This document shows, in pieces, positions 14,398-22,446 of a stretch of DNA of 38,644 nucleotides (the stretch's first letter is position 1; each line of letters begins with the position of its first letter). Under the pieces are notes generated by a model. The model was not told the origin of the DNA. It did no database searches and was given only the letters and a program-made list of their open reading frames with translations. Source of the DNA: Methylibium sp031393925 (GTDB lineage: Bacteria > Pseudomonadota > Gammaproteobacteria > Burkholderiales > Burkholderiaceae_C); NCBI RefSeq assembly GCF_031393925.1, contig NZ_JANMWL010000227.1:1-38644 (forward strand), in the 5' to 3' direction. The translations under genes were made by a program, and so were the position numbers.

Positions 14398-15681
14398 ATG
14401 GCCATCGTAGAAGTCAAAGTCCCGCAGCTCTCCGAATCGGTCGCCGAAGCGACCCTGCTGCAATGGAGGAAGAAGCCCGGAGAGCCGGTCGAGCTGGATG
14501 AAATCCTGGTCGAGATCGAGACCGACAAGGTCGTGCTCGAAGTGCCGGCGCCCGCCGCCGGCGTGATGGCGCAGCTGGTCAAGAACGACGGCGAAAGCTG
14601 CACCAGCGACGAGGTGATCGCCCGGATCGACACCGAGGCGCAGGCGGCAGTGAGCCCGCTTGAAATCAAGCCGGTGGCGGTCGCTGCGGCTGCCGCCCCG
14701 GCCGCGCCGGCGGCCGCGTCGGCGCAGGCCAGCGGCACCAGCAAGTCCGACGTGGCGATGCCCTCGGCTGCCAAGCTCATGGCCGACCACCAGCTCGGCG
14801 CCGGCTCGGTTGCCGGCACGGGCAAGGACGGCCGCGTCACCAAGGGCGACGTGCTCGGTGTGCTGGAAGGCGGTGCCAAGGCCGCACCCAAGGCCGCACC
14901 GGCCACGACGCCCGGGGCCGCACCGGCGCCGCGCGTGTTGCCCGCGGTGGCTGCACCGATGTCGCTCGGCAACCTCGGCGAGCGCCCTGAGCAGCGCGTG
15001 CCGATGTCGCGTCTGCGCGCGCGCATCGCCGAGCGGCTGCTGCAGTCGCAGGCCACCAACGCCATCCTCACCACCTTCAACGAGGTCAACATGGCCCCGG
15101 TGATGGAGATGCGAAAGCGCTTTCAAGAGAAGTTCGAGAAAGAGCACGGCGTGAAGATCGGCTTCATGAGCTTCTTCGTGAAGGCGGCGGTGGCCGCGCT
15201 CAAGAAGTACCCGCTGATCAACGCCAGCGTGGACGGCAACGACATCGTCTACCACGGCTACTTCGACATCGGCATCGCGGTCGGCTCGCCTCGCGGCCTG
15301 GTGGTGCCGGTGCTGCGCAATGCCGACCAGATGAGCTTTGCCGACATCGAAAAGAAGATCGCCGAGTTCGGCCAGAAGGCCAAGGACGGCAAGCTCGCGC
15401 TCGAGGAGCTGATGGGCGGCACCTTCTCCATCAGCAACGGCGGCGTGTTCGGCTCGATGCTTTCAACGCCCATCATCAACCCGCCGCAGTCCGCCATCCT
15501 GGGCGTGCATGCGACCAAGGACCGCGCCGTGGTCGAGAACGGCCAGGTCGTGGTGCGGCCGATGAACTACCTGGCGATGAGCTACGACCACCGCATCATC
15601 GACGGCCGCGAAGCGGTGCTCGGCCTGGTGGCGATGAAGGAAGCGCTGGAAGACCCGGCGCGGCTGTTGTTCGACATCTGA
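14398..15681 (+). CDS. sucB: Dihydrolipoyllysine-residue succinyltransferase (2-oxoglutarate dehydrogenase E2)
   Basis: SucB transfers the succinyl group from E1-bound intermediate to CoA through its lipoyl arm. The 427-residue protein has a lipoyl domain (about 2-76; lipoylated K44 in ETDKVVLEV), an Ala/Pro linker, a peripheral subunit-binding domain (about 115-155; VAMPSAAKLMADHQL), a second linker, and the catalytic domain ending with SYDHRIIDGREA (H398, D402). ATG 14398 with upstream GAAGAAAG gives the family N-terminus AIVEVKVPQLSES. Two hairpins lie between sucA and this gene. Confidence 0.97.
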   Translation: MAIVEVKVPQLSESVAEATLLQWRKKPGEPVELDEILVEIETDKVVLEVPAPAAGVMAQLVKNDGESCTSDEVIARIDTEAQAAVSPLEIKPVAVAAAAAPAAPAAASAQASGTSKSDVAMPSAAKLMADHQLGAGSVAGTGKDGRVTKGDVLGVLEGGAKAAPKAAPATTPGAAPAPRVLPAVAAPMSLGNLGERPEQRVPMSRLRARIAERLLQSQATNAILTTFNEVNMAPVMEMRKRFQEKFEKEHGVKIGFMSFFVKAAVAALKKYPLINASVDGNDIVYHGYFDIGIAVGSPRGLVVPVLRNADQMSFADIEKKIAEFGQKAKDGKLALEELMGGTFSISNGGVFGSMLSTPIINPPQSAILGVHATKDRAVVENGQVVVRPMNYLAMSYDHRIIDGREAVLGLVAMKEALEDPARLLFDI

Positions 15682-15695
15682 GCGAGGGCAGACCG

Positions 15696-17126
15696 ATGAG
15701 CATCAAGCAATTCGACGTCATCGTCATCGGCGGCGGCCCGGGCGGGCAGATCGCCGCCATCCGCGCGGCACAACTGGGCTTCAACACCGCCTGCGTTGAC
15801 GAGTGGAAGAACGGCCAGGGTGGCCCGGCGCCGGGCGGCACCTGCACCAACGTCGGCTGCATACCGAGCAAGGCGCTGCTGCAGTCGAGCGAGCACTACG
15901 AACATGCGGGCAAGCACTTTGCCGCGCACGGCATCAACGTTGGCGAACTGAGCCTCGATCTGGCCAAGATGCTGGGCCGCAAGAACGCCGTCGTGAAGCA
16001 GAACAACGACGGCATCCTCTACCTGTTCAAGAAGAACAAGATCAGCTTCTTTCATGGCCGCGCGTCGTTCGTGAGGGCGCTCGAGGGCGGCTACGAACTG
16101 AAGGTGAGCGGCACGGCCGACGAGCAGCTCGTCGGCAAGCACGTTATCGTCGCGACCGGCTCCAACGCGCGTGCACTGCCCGGCGCGGCCTTCGACGAGG
16201 AACAGATCCTCAGCAACGACGGCGCACTTCGCATCCCGGCGGTGCCTAAGAAGCTCGGCCTGATCGGCGCTGGCGTGATCGGCCTCGAGATGGGTTCGGT
16301 GTGGCGGCGGCTCGGCGCCGAAGTCACCGTGCTGGAAGCCCTGCCGGCGTTCCTGGGTGCGGTGGACGCGCAAATCGCCAAGGAGGCGCAGAAGGCGTTT
16401 GCCAAGCAGGGCTTGAAGGTCGAACTGGGCGTGAAGATCGGCGCGGTCGCGAGCGGCAAGAAGGGCGTGTCGATCGCCTACAGCGATGCCAAGGGCCAAG
16501 CGCAGACGCTCGAGGTCGACAAGCTCATCGTGTCGATCGGCCGCGTGCCCAACACGACCGGCTTGAACCCCGAGGCCGTGGGCCTGAAGCTCGACGAGCG
16601 CGGCGCGGTCGTGGTCGACGACGACTGCAAGACCAACCTGCCGGGCGTCTGGGCCATCGGCGACGTGGTGCGCGGACCGATGCTCGCTCACAAGGCCGAG
16701 GAGGAGGGCGTGGCCGTCGCCGAGCGCATCGCCGGCCAGCACGGCCACGTCAACTTCAACACCATTCCGTGGGTGATCTACACCTCGCCCGAGATTGCCT
16801 GGGTGGGCCAGACCGAGCAGCAGCTCGCGGCGGCCGGCCGCGCCTACAAGGCGGGCAGCTTTCCCTTCATGGCCAATGGCCGTGCGCGTGCGATGGGCGA
16901 CACCACCGGCATGGTCAAGGTGGTGGCCGACGCCAAGACCGATGAAATCCTCGGCGTGCACATCGTCGGCCCGTTGGCCAGCGAGCTGATTGCCGAGGCG
17001 GTGGTGGCGATGGAGTTCAAGGCGAGCAGCGAAGACATCGCGCGCATCTGCCATGCGCACCCGTCACTGTCGGAGGCGACCAAGGAAGCGGCGCTGGCGG
17101 TCGACAAACGGGCGCTCAACTTCTGA
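15696..17126 (+). CDS. lpdA: Dihydrolipoyl dehydrogenase (E3)
   Basis: This FAD enzyme reoxidises the dihydrolipoyl groups of E2 with NAD+. The 476-residue protein has the FAD dinucleotide motif VIGGGPGGQIAAIRAAQLG, the redox disulfide C50-C55 (GGTCTNVGCIPSK), an NAD-binding motif LIGAGVIGLEMGSVW, the second FAD motif VWAIGDVVRGPMLAHKAEEEG, and the catalytic His-Glu pair H455/E460 (HAHPSLSEA). GAGGG lies 7 nt before ATG 15696. It follows sucB by 14 nt, so this copy is most likely dedicated to 2-oxoglutarate dehydrogenase. Confidence 0.97.
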   Translation: MSIKQFDVIVIGGGPGGQIAAIRAAQLGFNTACVDEWKNGQGGPAPGGTCTNVGCIPSKALLQSSEHYEHAGKHFAAHGINVGELSLDLAKMLGRKNAVVKQNNDGILYLFKKNKISFFHGRASFVRALEGGYELKVSGTADEQLVGKHVIVATGSNARALPGAAFDEEQILSNDGALRIPAVPKKLGLIGAGVIGLEMGSVWRRLGAEVTVLEALPAFLGAVDAQIAKEAQKAFAKQGLKVELGVKIGAVASGKKGVSIAYSDAKGQAQTLEVDKLIVSIGRVPNTTGLNPEAVGLKLDERGAVVVDDDCKTNLPGVWAIGDVVRGPMLAHKAEEEGVAVAERIAGQHGHVNFNTIPWVIYTSPEIAWVGQTEQQLAAAGRAYKAGSFPFMANGRARAMGDTTGMVKVVADAKTDEILGVHIVGPLASELIAEAVVAMEFKASSEDIARICHAHPSLSEATKEAALAVDKRALNF

Positions 17127-17130
17127 GACC

Positions 17131-18228
17131 GTGGCGCTGCGCCAGCTCTACGAGGCGGCCCTGGCCGAGCGCGGCTACACGGCCGATGCGGCGCAGTGGC
17201 GCGCCATCGATGCCCTCGAGCGCTGCGAGGGCGAATGGGCCGACTACAAGGCGCGGCGCGGCAACGCGGTCACGAAGCTGCTGCGCCACCCGCCGATACC
17301 CCGCGGCGTCTACATGCACGGCGGGGTGGGGCGCGGCAAGAGCTTCCTCATGGACTGCTTCTTCCAGGCCGTGCCGCTGGTGCGCAAGACGCGGCTGCAC
17401 TTTCATGAGTTCATGCGCGAGGTACACCGCGAGCTACAGGACCTAAAAGGCACCGTCAACCCTCTCGACGAGCTGGGCCGGCGCATCGCACGGCGCTTTC
17501 GCCTGATCTGCTTCGACGAGTTCCACGTTGCCGACGTGACCGACGCGATGATCCTGCACCGTCTGCTCGACGCCCTGTTCGCCAACCGCGTGAGCATCGT
17601 CATCACCTCCAACTTCCACCCCGACGCGCTGTACCCGAACGGGCTGCACCGCGAGCGCATCCTCGAGGCCATCGAGCTGCTAAAGGCCAAGCTCGAGGTC
17701 ATCAACGTCGATGCCGGCATCGACTACCGGCGGCGCACGCTGGAGGATGTGACGCTCTACCACACGCCGCTCGGGCCAGAGGCCGACGCGGCGCTCGCCG
17801 CCACCTTCGAGCGGCTGGCCGAGGCCAGGGATGAAGACCCGGTGCTGCACATCGAGCAGCGCACGATGCGGTCGCGCCGTCGTGCCGGGGGCGTGGTGTG
17901 GTTCGATTTCAAGCAGCTCTGCGGCGGCCCGCGCTCGCAGAATGACTACCTCGAGCTGGCCGCGCAGTTCCACACCCTGCTGCTGTCGGGCGTTCCGGAA
18001 ATGCCGCCGCGGCTGGCGTCCGAGGCACGGCGCTTCACCTGGCTGGTCGACGTGCTCTACGATCGCCGTGTGAAGCTCATCGTCTCTGCCGCCGTCACGC
18101 CCGAGCGGCTCTATACCGCAGGCCCCTTGCTGCACGAGTTTGTGCGCACGGTGTCGCGGCTGCACGAGATGCGCTCGCACGAGTTTCTGGCGCTGTCGCG
18201 GCGCGAAGTCGACACGGGGCTCACATGA
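17131..18228 (+). CDS. zapE: Cell division protein ZapE (AFG1-like ATPase)
   Basis: ZapE is an AFG1-family ATPase associated with the Z ring in late division. The GTG at 17131, 4 nt after the lpdA stop, gives 365 residues, the usual length. Walker A is MHGGVGRGKSFL (K70), Walker B is LICFDEFHV (D129, E130), and VSIVITSNFHPDALYPNGLHR is the sensor-like segment. FTWLVDVLYDRRVKLIVSA near the C-terminus is also characteristic. It is co-directional with the TCA-cycle genes and overlaps the next gene by 4 nt. The ribosome site is weak, so coupling to lpdA is likely. Confidence 0.93.
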   Translation: MALRQLYEAALAERGYTADAAQWRAIDALERCEGEWADYKARRGNAVTKLLRHPPIPRGVYMHGGVGRGKSFLMDCFFQAVPLVRKTRLHFHEFMREVHRELQDLKGTVNPLDELGRRIARRFRLICFDEFHVADVTDAMILHRLLDALFANRVSIVITSNFHPDALYPNGLHRERILEAIELLKAKLEVINVDAGIDYRRRTLEDVTLYHTPLGPEADAALAATFERLAEARDEDPVLHIEQRTMRSRRRAGGVVWFDFKQLCGGPRSQNDYLELAAQFHTLLLSGVPEMPPRLASEARRFTWLVDVLYDRRVKLIVSAAVTPERLYTAGPLLHEFVRTVSRLHEMRSHEFLALSRREVDTGLT

Positions 18229-18866
18229 ACCGGTCTTGGGTCCGTTACATGGCAAGGCGGTTGTTGTCCGTCGTCGCGATGGGCGTGGCAGCGGCCGGCG
18301 TGGCGGCCCCGTCGGGCCCGGTCGATGCCGCAGCGCGCGCCGAGATCGCCGCACGGCGCCAGCAGGTCGATGCGCGCCATGCGGCGAGCCAGCGCGACTG
18401 CGCCGAGCGCTTTGCGGTCATGACCTGCCTCGAGGCGGCACACGGCGAGCGCCGGCGGGCCTTGTCTGATCTGGCCAGCCGCCAGGCTGCGCTCGACGAC
18501 GCCGAGCGCCAACGGCGCGCGGCGGCCCGGCACGAGCGCATCAAGGGCAAGCAGCTGCACCGGGCGGCGGATGAGCGCGAACGCGCGTCCGCACCGTTGC
18601 TGCCGATCGAGACCACGCCGCTGCTGATCCGGCGCCGGCCCGAGCCGGCCGGCGCGGTGCCTTCATCGGTACCCCCGGTACCGCTCAAGCGCAGCGCCGC
18701 CGAGCTGCGACTGCGCGAGCAACGAGCGCGCGAGGCCACCGAGGCCCGGCTGCAGGCGGCGGGCAAGCGCCAGGACGCGTCGGCCCGACGCGAGGCGGCG
18801 CGGCGCCAGACCGGTAAGCCGGCTGCAAAGGCGCTGCCATCGATCGGTGCCGCATCTGCGCCGTAG
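18225..18866 (+). CDS. Predicted exported coiled-coil protein, function unknown
   Basis: I do not recognise a characterised function. The 213-residue product has a Sec-type signal (residues 1 to about 28, ending GVAAPSG), then a long Arg/Ala/Glu-rich region likely to be helical and coiled-coil, with a proline-rich break around 125-150. C59 and C68 (RDCAERFAVMTCLE) may form a disulfide in the periplasm. I recall similar short proteins with a C..RF....C pair in other Burkholderiales, without known role. The start ATGA overlaps the zapE stop, so the two are coupled. It may act in envelope or division processes; that is guesswork from context. Confidence 0.75.
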   Translation: MNRSWVRYMARRLLSVVAMGVAAAGVAAPSGPVDAAARAEIAARRQQVDARHAASQRDCAERFAVMTCLEAAHGERRRALSDLASRQAALDDAERQRRAAARHERIKGKQLHRAADERERASAPLLPIETTPLLIRRRPEPAGAVPSSVPPVPLKRSAAELRLREQRAREATEARLQAAGKRQDASARREAARRQTGKPAAKALPSIGAASAP

Positions 18867-19002
18867 TGCCGGGTTATCAGGCGGTGTCGTGGGCGGGGTA
18901 GCGGCGTTGCCGCGAGCGACCCGCTGCCGGGCCACGCAACGCAGCGATGCGCGCCCGGCTCAGACTTCGCCCCGGGCCGCCCCAAGCGGGCTGGGCGCCC
19001 CA

Positions 19003-19021
19003 AGGGCCACGAAATGGCCCT
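19003..19021. terminator. Hairpin between convergent genes
   Basis: AGGGCCA-CGAAA-TGGCCCT, a perfect 7-bp stem, lies in the 199-nt gap between the exported coiled-coil gene and the convergent PP2C gene. No T tract is present. The rest of the gap is GC-rich with nothing else recognised. Confidence 0.3.
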
Positions 19022-19065
19022 CGCGGGGGCCAGCGGGGCAGCACCGCAGTGGCGTGGGGGTCGTC

Positions 19066-19833
19066 TTAGCCGAGCGTGTCGACGCGCACCACGGCGAGCG
19101 ACAGGTTGTCGCCGCCGCCTCGGGCACGATGGCGTGCCTTGCCGATCAGCATTTCGCTGGACTCGCGCGGTGGCAAGGTGTGCACGATCGCGCCGAGTTC
19201 GCGTGGGGTGAAGTAGTGCCACAGGCCATCGCTGCAGACCAGCAGCGTGTCGCCGACTTCGAGCAGGGGAATGTGGTGCGACGTGAGCGGCGGGTCCTGG
19301 TGGGTGCCGAGGCAGCCGGTCAGCAGGTTCGACTGCGGATGCGTGTTGGCGTCTTCTTCGTTGAGCTGGCCGTCGTCGACCAGGCGCTGCACGTAGGAGT
19401 GGTCCTTGGTACGGCTCACCATCTCCGAGCCGCGAAAATGATAGATGCGCGAATCGCCTGCGTGGATGGCGTCGCAACTGCGCGAGGGACTGATCAGGAA
19501 CGCTGCCAGCGTGCTGTGCGGCTCTTCTTCGGCGGTCATCGCCGTCAGCCTGATCATGAGGTGCGATTCGAGCACCATCTGCTTGAGGGCCTCGCCCGCA
19601 TGGTCGCGGCTCGGCGTATAGCGCTCGAACAGTTGCTGCGCAGTGAGCAGCACCTGGTCGGCGGCCTTGCGACCACCGCTCTTGCCGCCCATGCCGTCGG
19701 CCACGATGGCCAAAAGACAACCCGGTACGCGCGGATGCGCGATCACGCCGACCTGGTCTTGCTGGTAGGCGCGATCTCCTCGGTGCAGGCCGGTGGCGGC
19801 GGCAAGGCGATAACCAGGGGGCGCGCTGCTCAT
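19066..19833 (-). CDS. PP2C-type serine/threonine protein phosphatase
   Basis: This 255-residue protein is a soluble PP2C (PPM) phosphatase. Metal-binding and catalytic motifs occur in order: GDRAYQQDQVG (the Asp of the first motif), IVADGMGGKSGG, AIHAGDSRIYHFRG, CSDGLWHYF and GGGDNLSLAVV. It dephosphorylates Ser/Thr or partner-kinase targets; none is encoded next to it. ATG 19833 has no Shine-Dalgarno, and a TATAGT box ends 8 nt upstream, so a leaderless mRNA is likely. It is divergent from the DUF465 gene and shares the -10 region with it. Confidence 0.9.
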   Translation of the reverse strand: MSSAPPGYRLAAATGLHRGDRAYQQDQVGVIAHPRVPGCLLAIVADGMGGKSGGRKAADQVLLTAQQLFERYTPSRDHAGEALKQMVLESHLMIRLTAMTAEEEPHSTLAAFLISPSRSCDAIHAGDSRIYHFRGSEMVSRTKDHSYVQRLVDDGQLNEEDANTHPQSNLLTGCLGTHQDPPLTSHHIPLLEVGDTLLVCSDGLWHYFTPRELGAIVHTLPPRESSEMLIGKARHRARGGGDNLSLAVVRVDTLG

Positions 19834-19841
19834 ATGCGAAA

Positions 19842-19849
19842 ACTATAAT
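19842..19849. promoter_or_regulatory. Bidirectional -10 region of the PP2C and DUF465 genes
   Basis: The plus strand carries a perfect TATAAT (19844-19849), giving a leader of about 40 nt for DUF465. The minus strand carries TATAGT (19847-19842), 8 nt before the PP2C ATG. The two boxes overlap almost fully. No clear -35 box is visible for either direction. Confidence 0.5.
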
Positions 19850-19896
19850 CGCAGCGCGCTGCCACAGACCGGCGATACCGCACGGTCGCGGGCCCG

Positions 19897-20100
19897 ATGG
19901 ACGACAACCTGCACTCCCCTCAACGACGCCTGATCGAGCTGCGCATCGAGCATGGCGACCTCGACGGCCTGATCGATCGCGTTGCGCTCGAGCGTCCGCT
20001 CGACGAGTTGAGCCTGCGTCGATTGAAGAAACGGCGCCTCGCGCTGCGCGACCTGATCGTCACCCTGGAGCTTCGCCTGACTCCGCCGGAGTCGGCATGA
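19897..20100 (+). CDS. DUF465 (YdcH-like) small coiled-coil protein
   Basis: A 67-residue protein with the typical DUF465 pattern: LIELRIEHGDLDGLIDR, then LRRLKKRRLALRDLI. Members are short helical hairpin or coiled-coil proteins of unknown function. The ATG at 19897 has no obvious Shine-Dalgarno. Its stop overlaps an ATG (ATGA at 20097) that opens a short reading frame leading towards the helicase gene. Confidence 0.8.
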   Translation: MDDNLHSPQRRLIELRIEHGDLDGLIDRVALERPLDELSLRRLKKRRLALRDLIVTLELRLTPPESA

Positions 20101-20201
20101 GCCTGCACGGCCGCCAGGGCCACGAAGGAGCCACTTTCATGATCTTCGACGAACGCTCCCGCCCGGCGCGACGGCGCGCAACGCGATGGGTGCATCAATG
20201 A
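20097..20201 (+). other. Possible 34-codon coupling ORF
   Basis: The frame starts in an ATGA overlap with the DUF465 stop and ends in another ATGA at 20198. It contains an internal ATG (20139) preceded by GGAG. The product is rich in Arg and matches nothing I know. It may only serve to carry ribosomes towards the helicase start, or be chance. Confidence 0.25.
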
Positions 20202-20260
20202 GCCGCCGGGCGGCGCGACCGTCGGGAGCGCCTGCGCGGGGCCGCCCGCCGCTTCAATGA
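20198..20260 (+). other. Possible 20-codon coupling ORF
   Basis: It starts in the ATGA that ends the preceding frame and stops in the ATGA that starts the helicase (20257). No Shine-Dalgarno is seen before the helicase ATG, which fits coupling but does not prove it. Confidence 0.22.
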
Positions 20261-22242
20261 ACGGCGCAAGCGCTCATGACGAAGCCGACACGCTGCACCA
20301 GGCGGTGAGCGACGCATTCGCGGCCGGTGGACCGCTGGCGCGTGCCGAAGCGAACTACCGGCAACGCGATGCGCAGCTCGAGCTGGCCGCGGCCGTGGCC
20401 CGAGCGATCGACGAAAGCTCGGTGCTGGCCGCCGAGGCGGGCACCGGCGTGGGCAAGACCTTCGCCTATCTGGTGCCCGCCCTGCTGTCGGGCAAGCGCG
20501 TGCTCGTCAGCACCGCGACCAAGAGCCTGCAGGACCAGTTGTTTCTGCGCGATCTGCCGCGGCTGCGCGACGCGCTCGCGCTGCCGATCGTTGTCGCCTT
20601 GCTCAAGGGCCGCGGCAGCTATCTGTGTCTGCAGCGCCTCAAGCACGCGCACCACGACAGCGCGCCGATGGACCGCTTCGTGCTGCGCGCGCTCGGCAAG
20701 ATCGAGCAGTGGTCGCACCGAACGGTGAGTGGCGACCTTGCCGAGCTCGAAGGCCTCGACGAACGCTCGCCGGTCATACCGCTGGTGAGTTCCACGCGCG
20801 AGAACTGCCTGGGCAGCGAGTGCGCGGAGTTCCGCGCCTGCCACGTGATGAAGGCGCGGCGCGAGGCGATGGCGGCAGACCTGGTGGTCGTCAACCATCA
20901 CTTGTTCTTTGCCGACATCGCGGTGCGTGACACCGGCATGGCCGAGTTGTTGCCGTCGGTCGAGGTGGCGATCTTCGACGAGGCGCACCAGCTCGGTGAA
21001 GCCGGTGTCGCCTTCCTCGGCACGACGCTCGGCAGCGCGCAGGCGATCGACTTCTCACGCGACTTGCTGGCGCTGGGCCTGGGCCATGCGCGCGGCTTGC
21101 AGCCGTGGCAGGAACTCGCCGCCAGCTGCGACCGTGCTGCGCGCGACCTGCGGCTGGCGGCGGCCGGGCCGTTGCGCGAAGTGCGCGGCACGCTCAAGCT
21201 GCGCTGGGACGACCGCGCCACGAGCACTGCCTTCACCGAAGCGCTTGCCGCCCTGGGCCGCACCAGCCGGCAGGCCGCCGACGCGATCGAAGTGGTGAGC
21301 GCGATCGCGCCGGACTTCGTCAAGCTGGCCGAGCGCGCCGCGGCGCTGGCGGCGCGCGCCGCGGCCTTTGCGCTCGACGCCGAGCCGGGCCGCGTGCGTT
21401 GGATCGACCTCACGCCGCAGGGCGTGCGCCTGATCGAGTCACCGCTGGATATTCGCGAGGCGATGCGCGCGCAGATCGCCGCTGCGCGCAAGACCTGGAT
21501 CTTCACCTCGGCGACGCTCGGTGCCGACCATCGCCTGCGCTGGTTCACCGAGCAGACCGGCCTGGACGACGCCCGCACGCTGCGCGTGGACAGCCCTTTC
21601 GATTACGCGGCGCATGCCTGCCTGTATGTGCCGCGTAATTTTCCCAAGCCGAGCGAGCCGGGCCATAGTGCGCAGGTGGTGCGACTCGCGGCCGCGTGCG
21701 CGCGCGCCGCGGGCGGGCGCACCTTCGTGCTCACCACGACCTTGCGCGCCCTCGCCAGCGTGGGCGAAGCCTTGCAGCAGACCCTCGAGCAGGAGGGCGA
21801 GCCGATCGTCGTGCTCATGCAGGGCAGCGCGCCCAAACGCCAGTTGCTGCAGCGCTTTGTCGACACGCCGCGAGCGGTGCTGGTCGGCTCGCAGAGTTTT
21901 TGGGAGGGCATCGACGTGCCCGGTGCGGCGCTTCAGTGCGTGATCATCGACAAGCTGCCGTTCCCGCCACCGAGCGACCCGCTGGTCGAGGCACGCGTCA
22001 AGCGGCTAGAGGCCGAACGGCGCAATCCGTTCAGCGACTACTTCGTCGCCGAAGCGGCGTTGTCGCTCAAGCAGGGTGCCGGCCGCCTGATCCGCAGTGA
22101 AACCGATCGCGGGCTGCTGGTGATCTGCGACCCGCGCATGGCCCTGATGGGCTACGGCCGCACGCTGCGGGCGGCCTTGCCGCCAATGCGCCCGCTGCGC
22201 GATGAGGAAGAAGCGCTTGCCTGGCTGCGCGAGATTCGCTAG
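20257..22242 (+). CDS. DinG/YoaA-type iron-sulfur DNA helicase
   Basis: This 661-residue superfamily 2 helicase belongs to the XPD-like branch that includes DinG and YoaA, 5'-3' helicases acting on R-loops, damaged or stalled replication structures. Walker A is EAGTGVGKTF (K67); the iron-sulfur cluster is held by C124, C184, C189 and C195, spaced as in DinG; the DEAH box is D241-EA-H244 (IFDEAHQ). The second half has SQSFWEGIDVPG and QGAGRLIRSETDRG (motif VI arginines). Length is closer to YoaA (about 640) than DinG (about 715), so YoaA-like is preferred. Confidence 0.9.
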   Translation: MNGASAHDEADTLHQAVSDAFAAGGPLARAEANYRQRDAQLELAAAVARAIDESSVLAAEAGTGVGKTFAYLVPALLSGKRVLVSTATKSLQDQLFLRDLPRLRDALALPIVVALLKGRGSYLCLQRLKHAHHDSAPMDRFVLRALGKIEQWSHRTVSGDLAELEGLDERSPVIPLVSSTRENCLGSECAEFRACHVMKARREAMAADLVVVNHHLFFADIAVRDTGMAELLPSVEVAIFDEAHQLGEAGVAFLGTTLGSAQAIDFSRDLLALGLGHARGLQPWQELAASCDRAARDLRLAAAGPLREVRGTLKLRWDDRATSTAFTEALAALGRTSRQAADAIEVVSAIAPDFVKLAERAAALAARAAAFALDAEPGRVRWIDLTPQGVRLIESPLDIREAMRAQIAAARKTWIFTSATLGADHRLRWFTEQTGLDDARTLRVDSPFDYAAHACLYVPRNFPKPSEPGHSAQVVRLAAACARAAGGRTFVLTTTLRALASVGEALQQTLEQEGEPIVVLMQGSAPKRQLLQRFVDTPRAVLVGSQSFWEGIDVPGAALQCVIIDKLPFPPPSDPLVEARVKRLEAERRNPFSDYFVAEAALSLKQGAGRLIRSETDRGLLVICDPRMALMGYGRTLRAALPPMRPLRDEEEALAWLREIR

Positions 22243-22320
22243 TGCGCTGAGTCCGCTGAATCATTGAAATGAGCGGCGACGAACACACGAGACGGGATGC
22301 GATGCAAGGCGCGAAGCACG

Positions 22321-22340
22321 GCAATGCCCGTAGGCATTGC
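22321..22340. repeat. Palindrome in the helicase-bamD gap
   Basis: GCAATGCC-CGTA-GGCATTGC is a perfect 8-bp stem with a 4-nt loop. It lies in the 204-nt gap between the convergent helicase and bamD genes. It may be a terminator-like structure for either transcript or part of a dispersed intergenic element. No gene is seen in the gap. Confidence 0.5.
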
Positions 22341-22446
22341 GAGCAATTGCAACGCCGCAGCGCGTCCGTATCGGGTGGACAGCGGCGCTCCGATTTCAGT
22401 GACCCAGTGGGCTAGGCAGGTCGGCCGCCGCGGGTTTGCGCCGCGT

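Noticed and set aside
11313..15092. Minus-strand ORF of 1259 codons opposite sucA and sucB
   Set aside because: It is a shadow of GC-rich codon bias; the plus strand codes two unmistakable enzymes, and the minus product has no recognisable domain.
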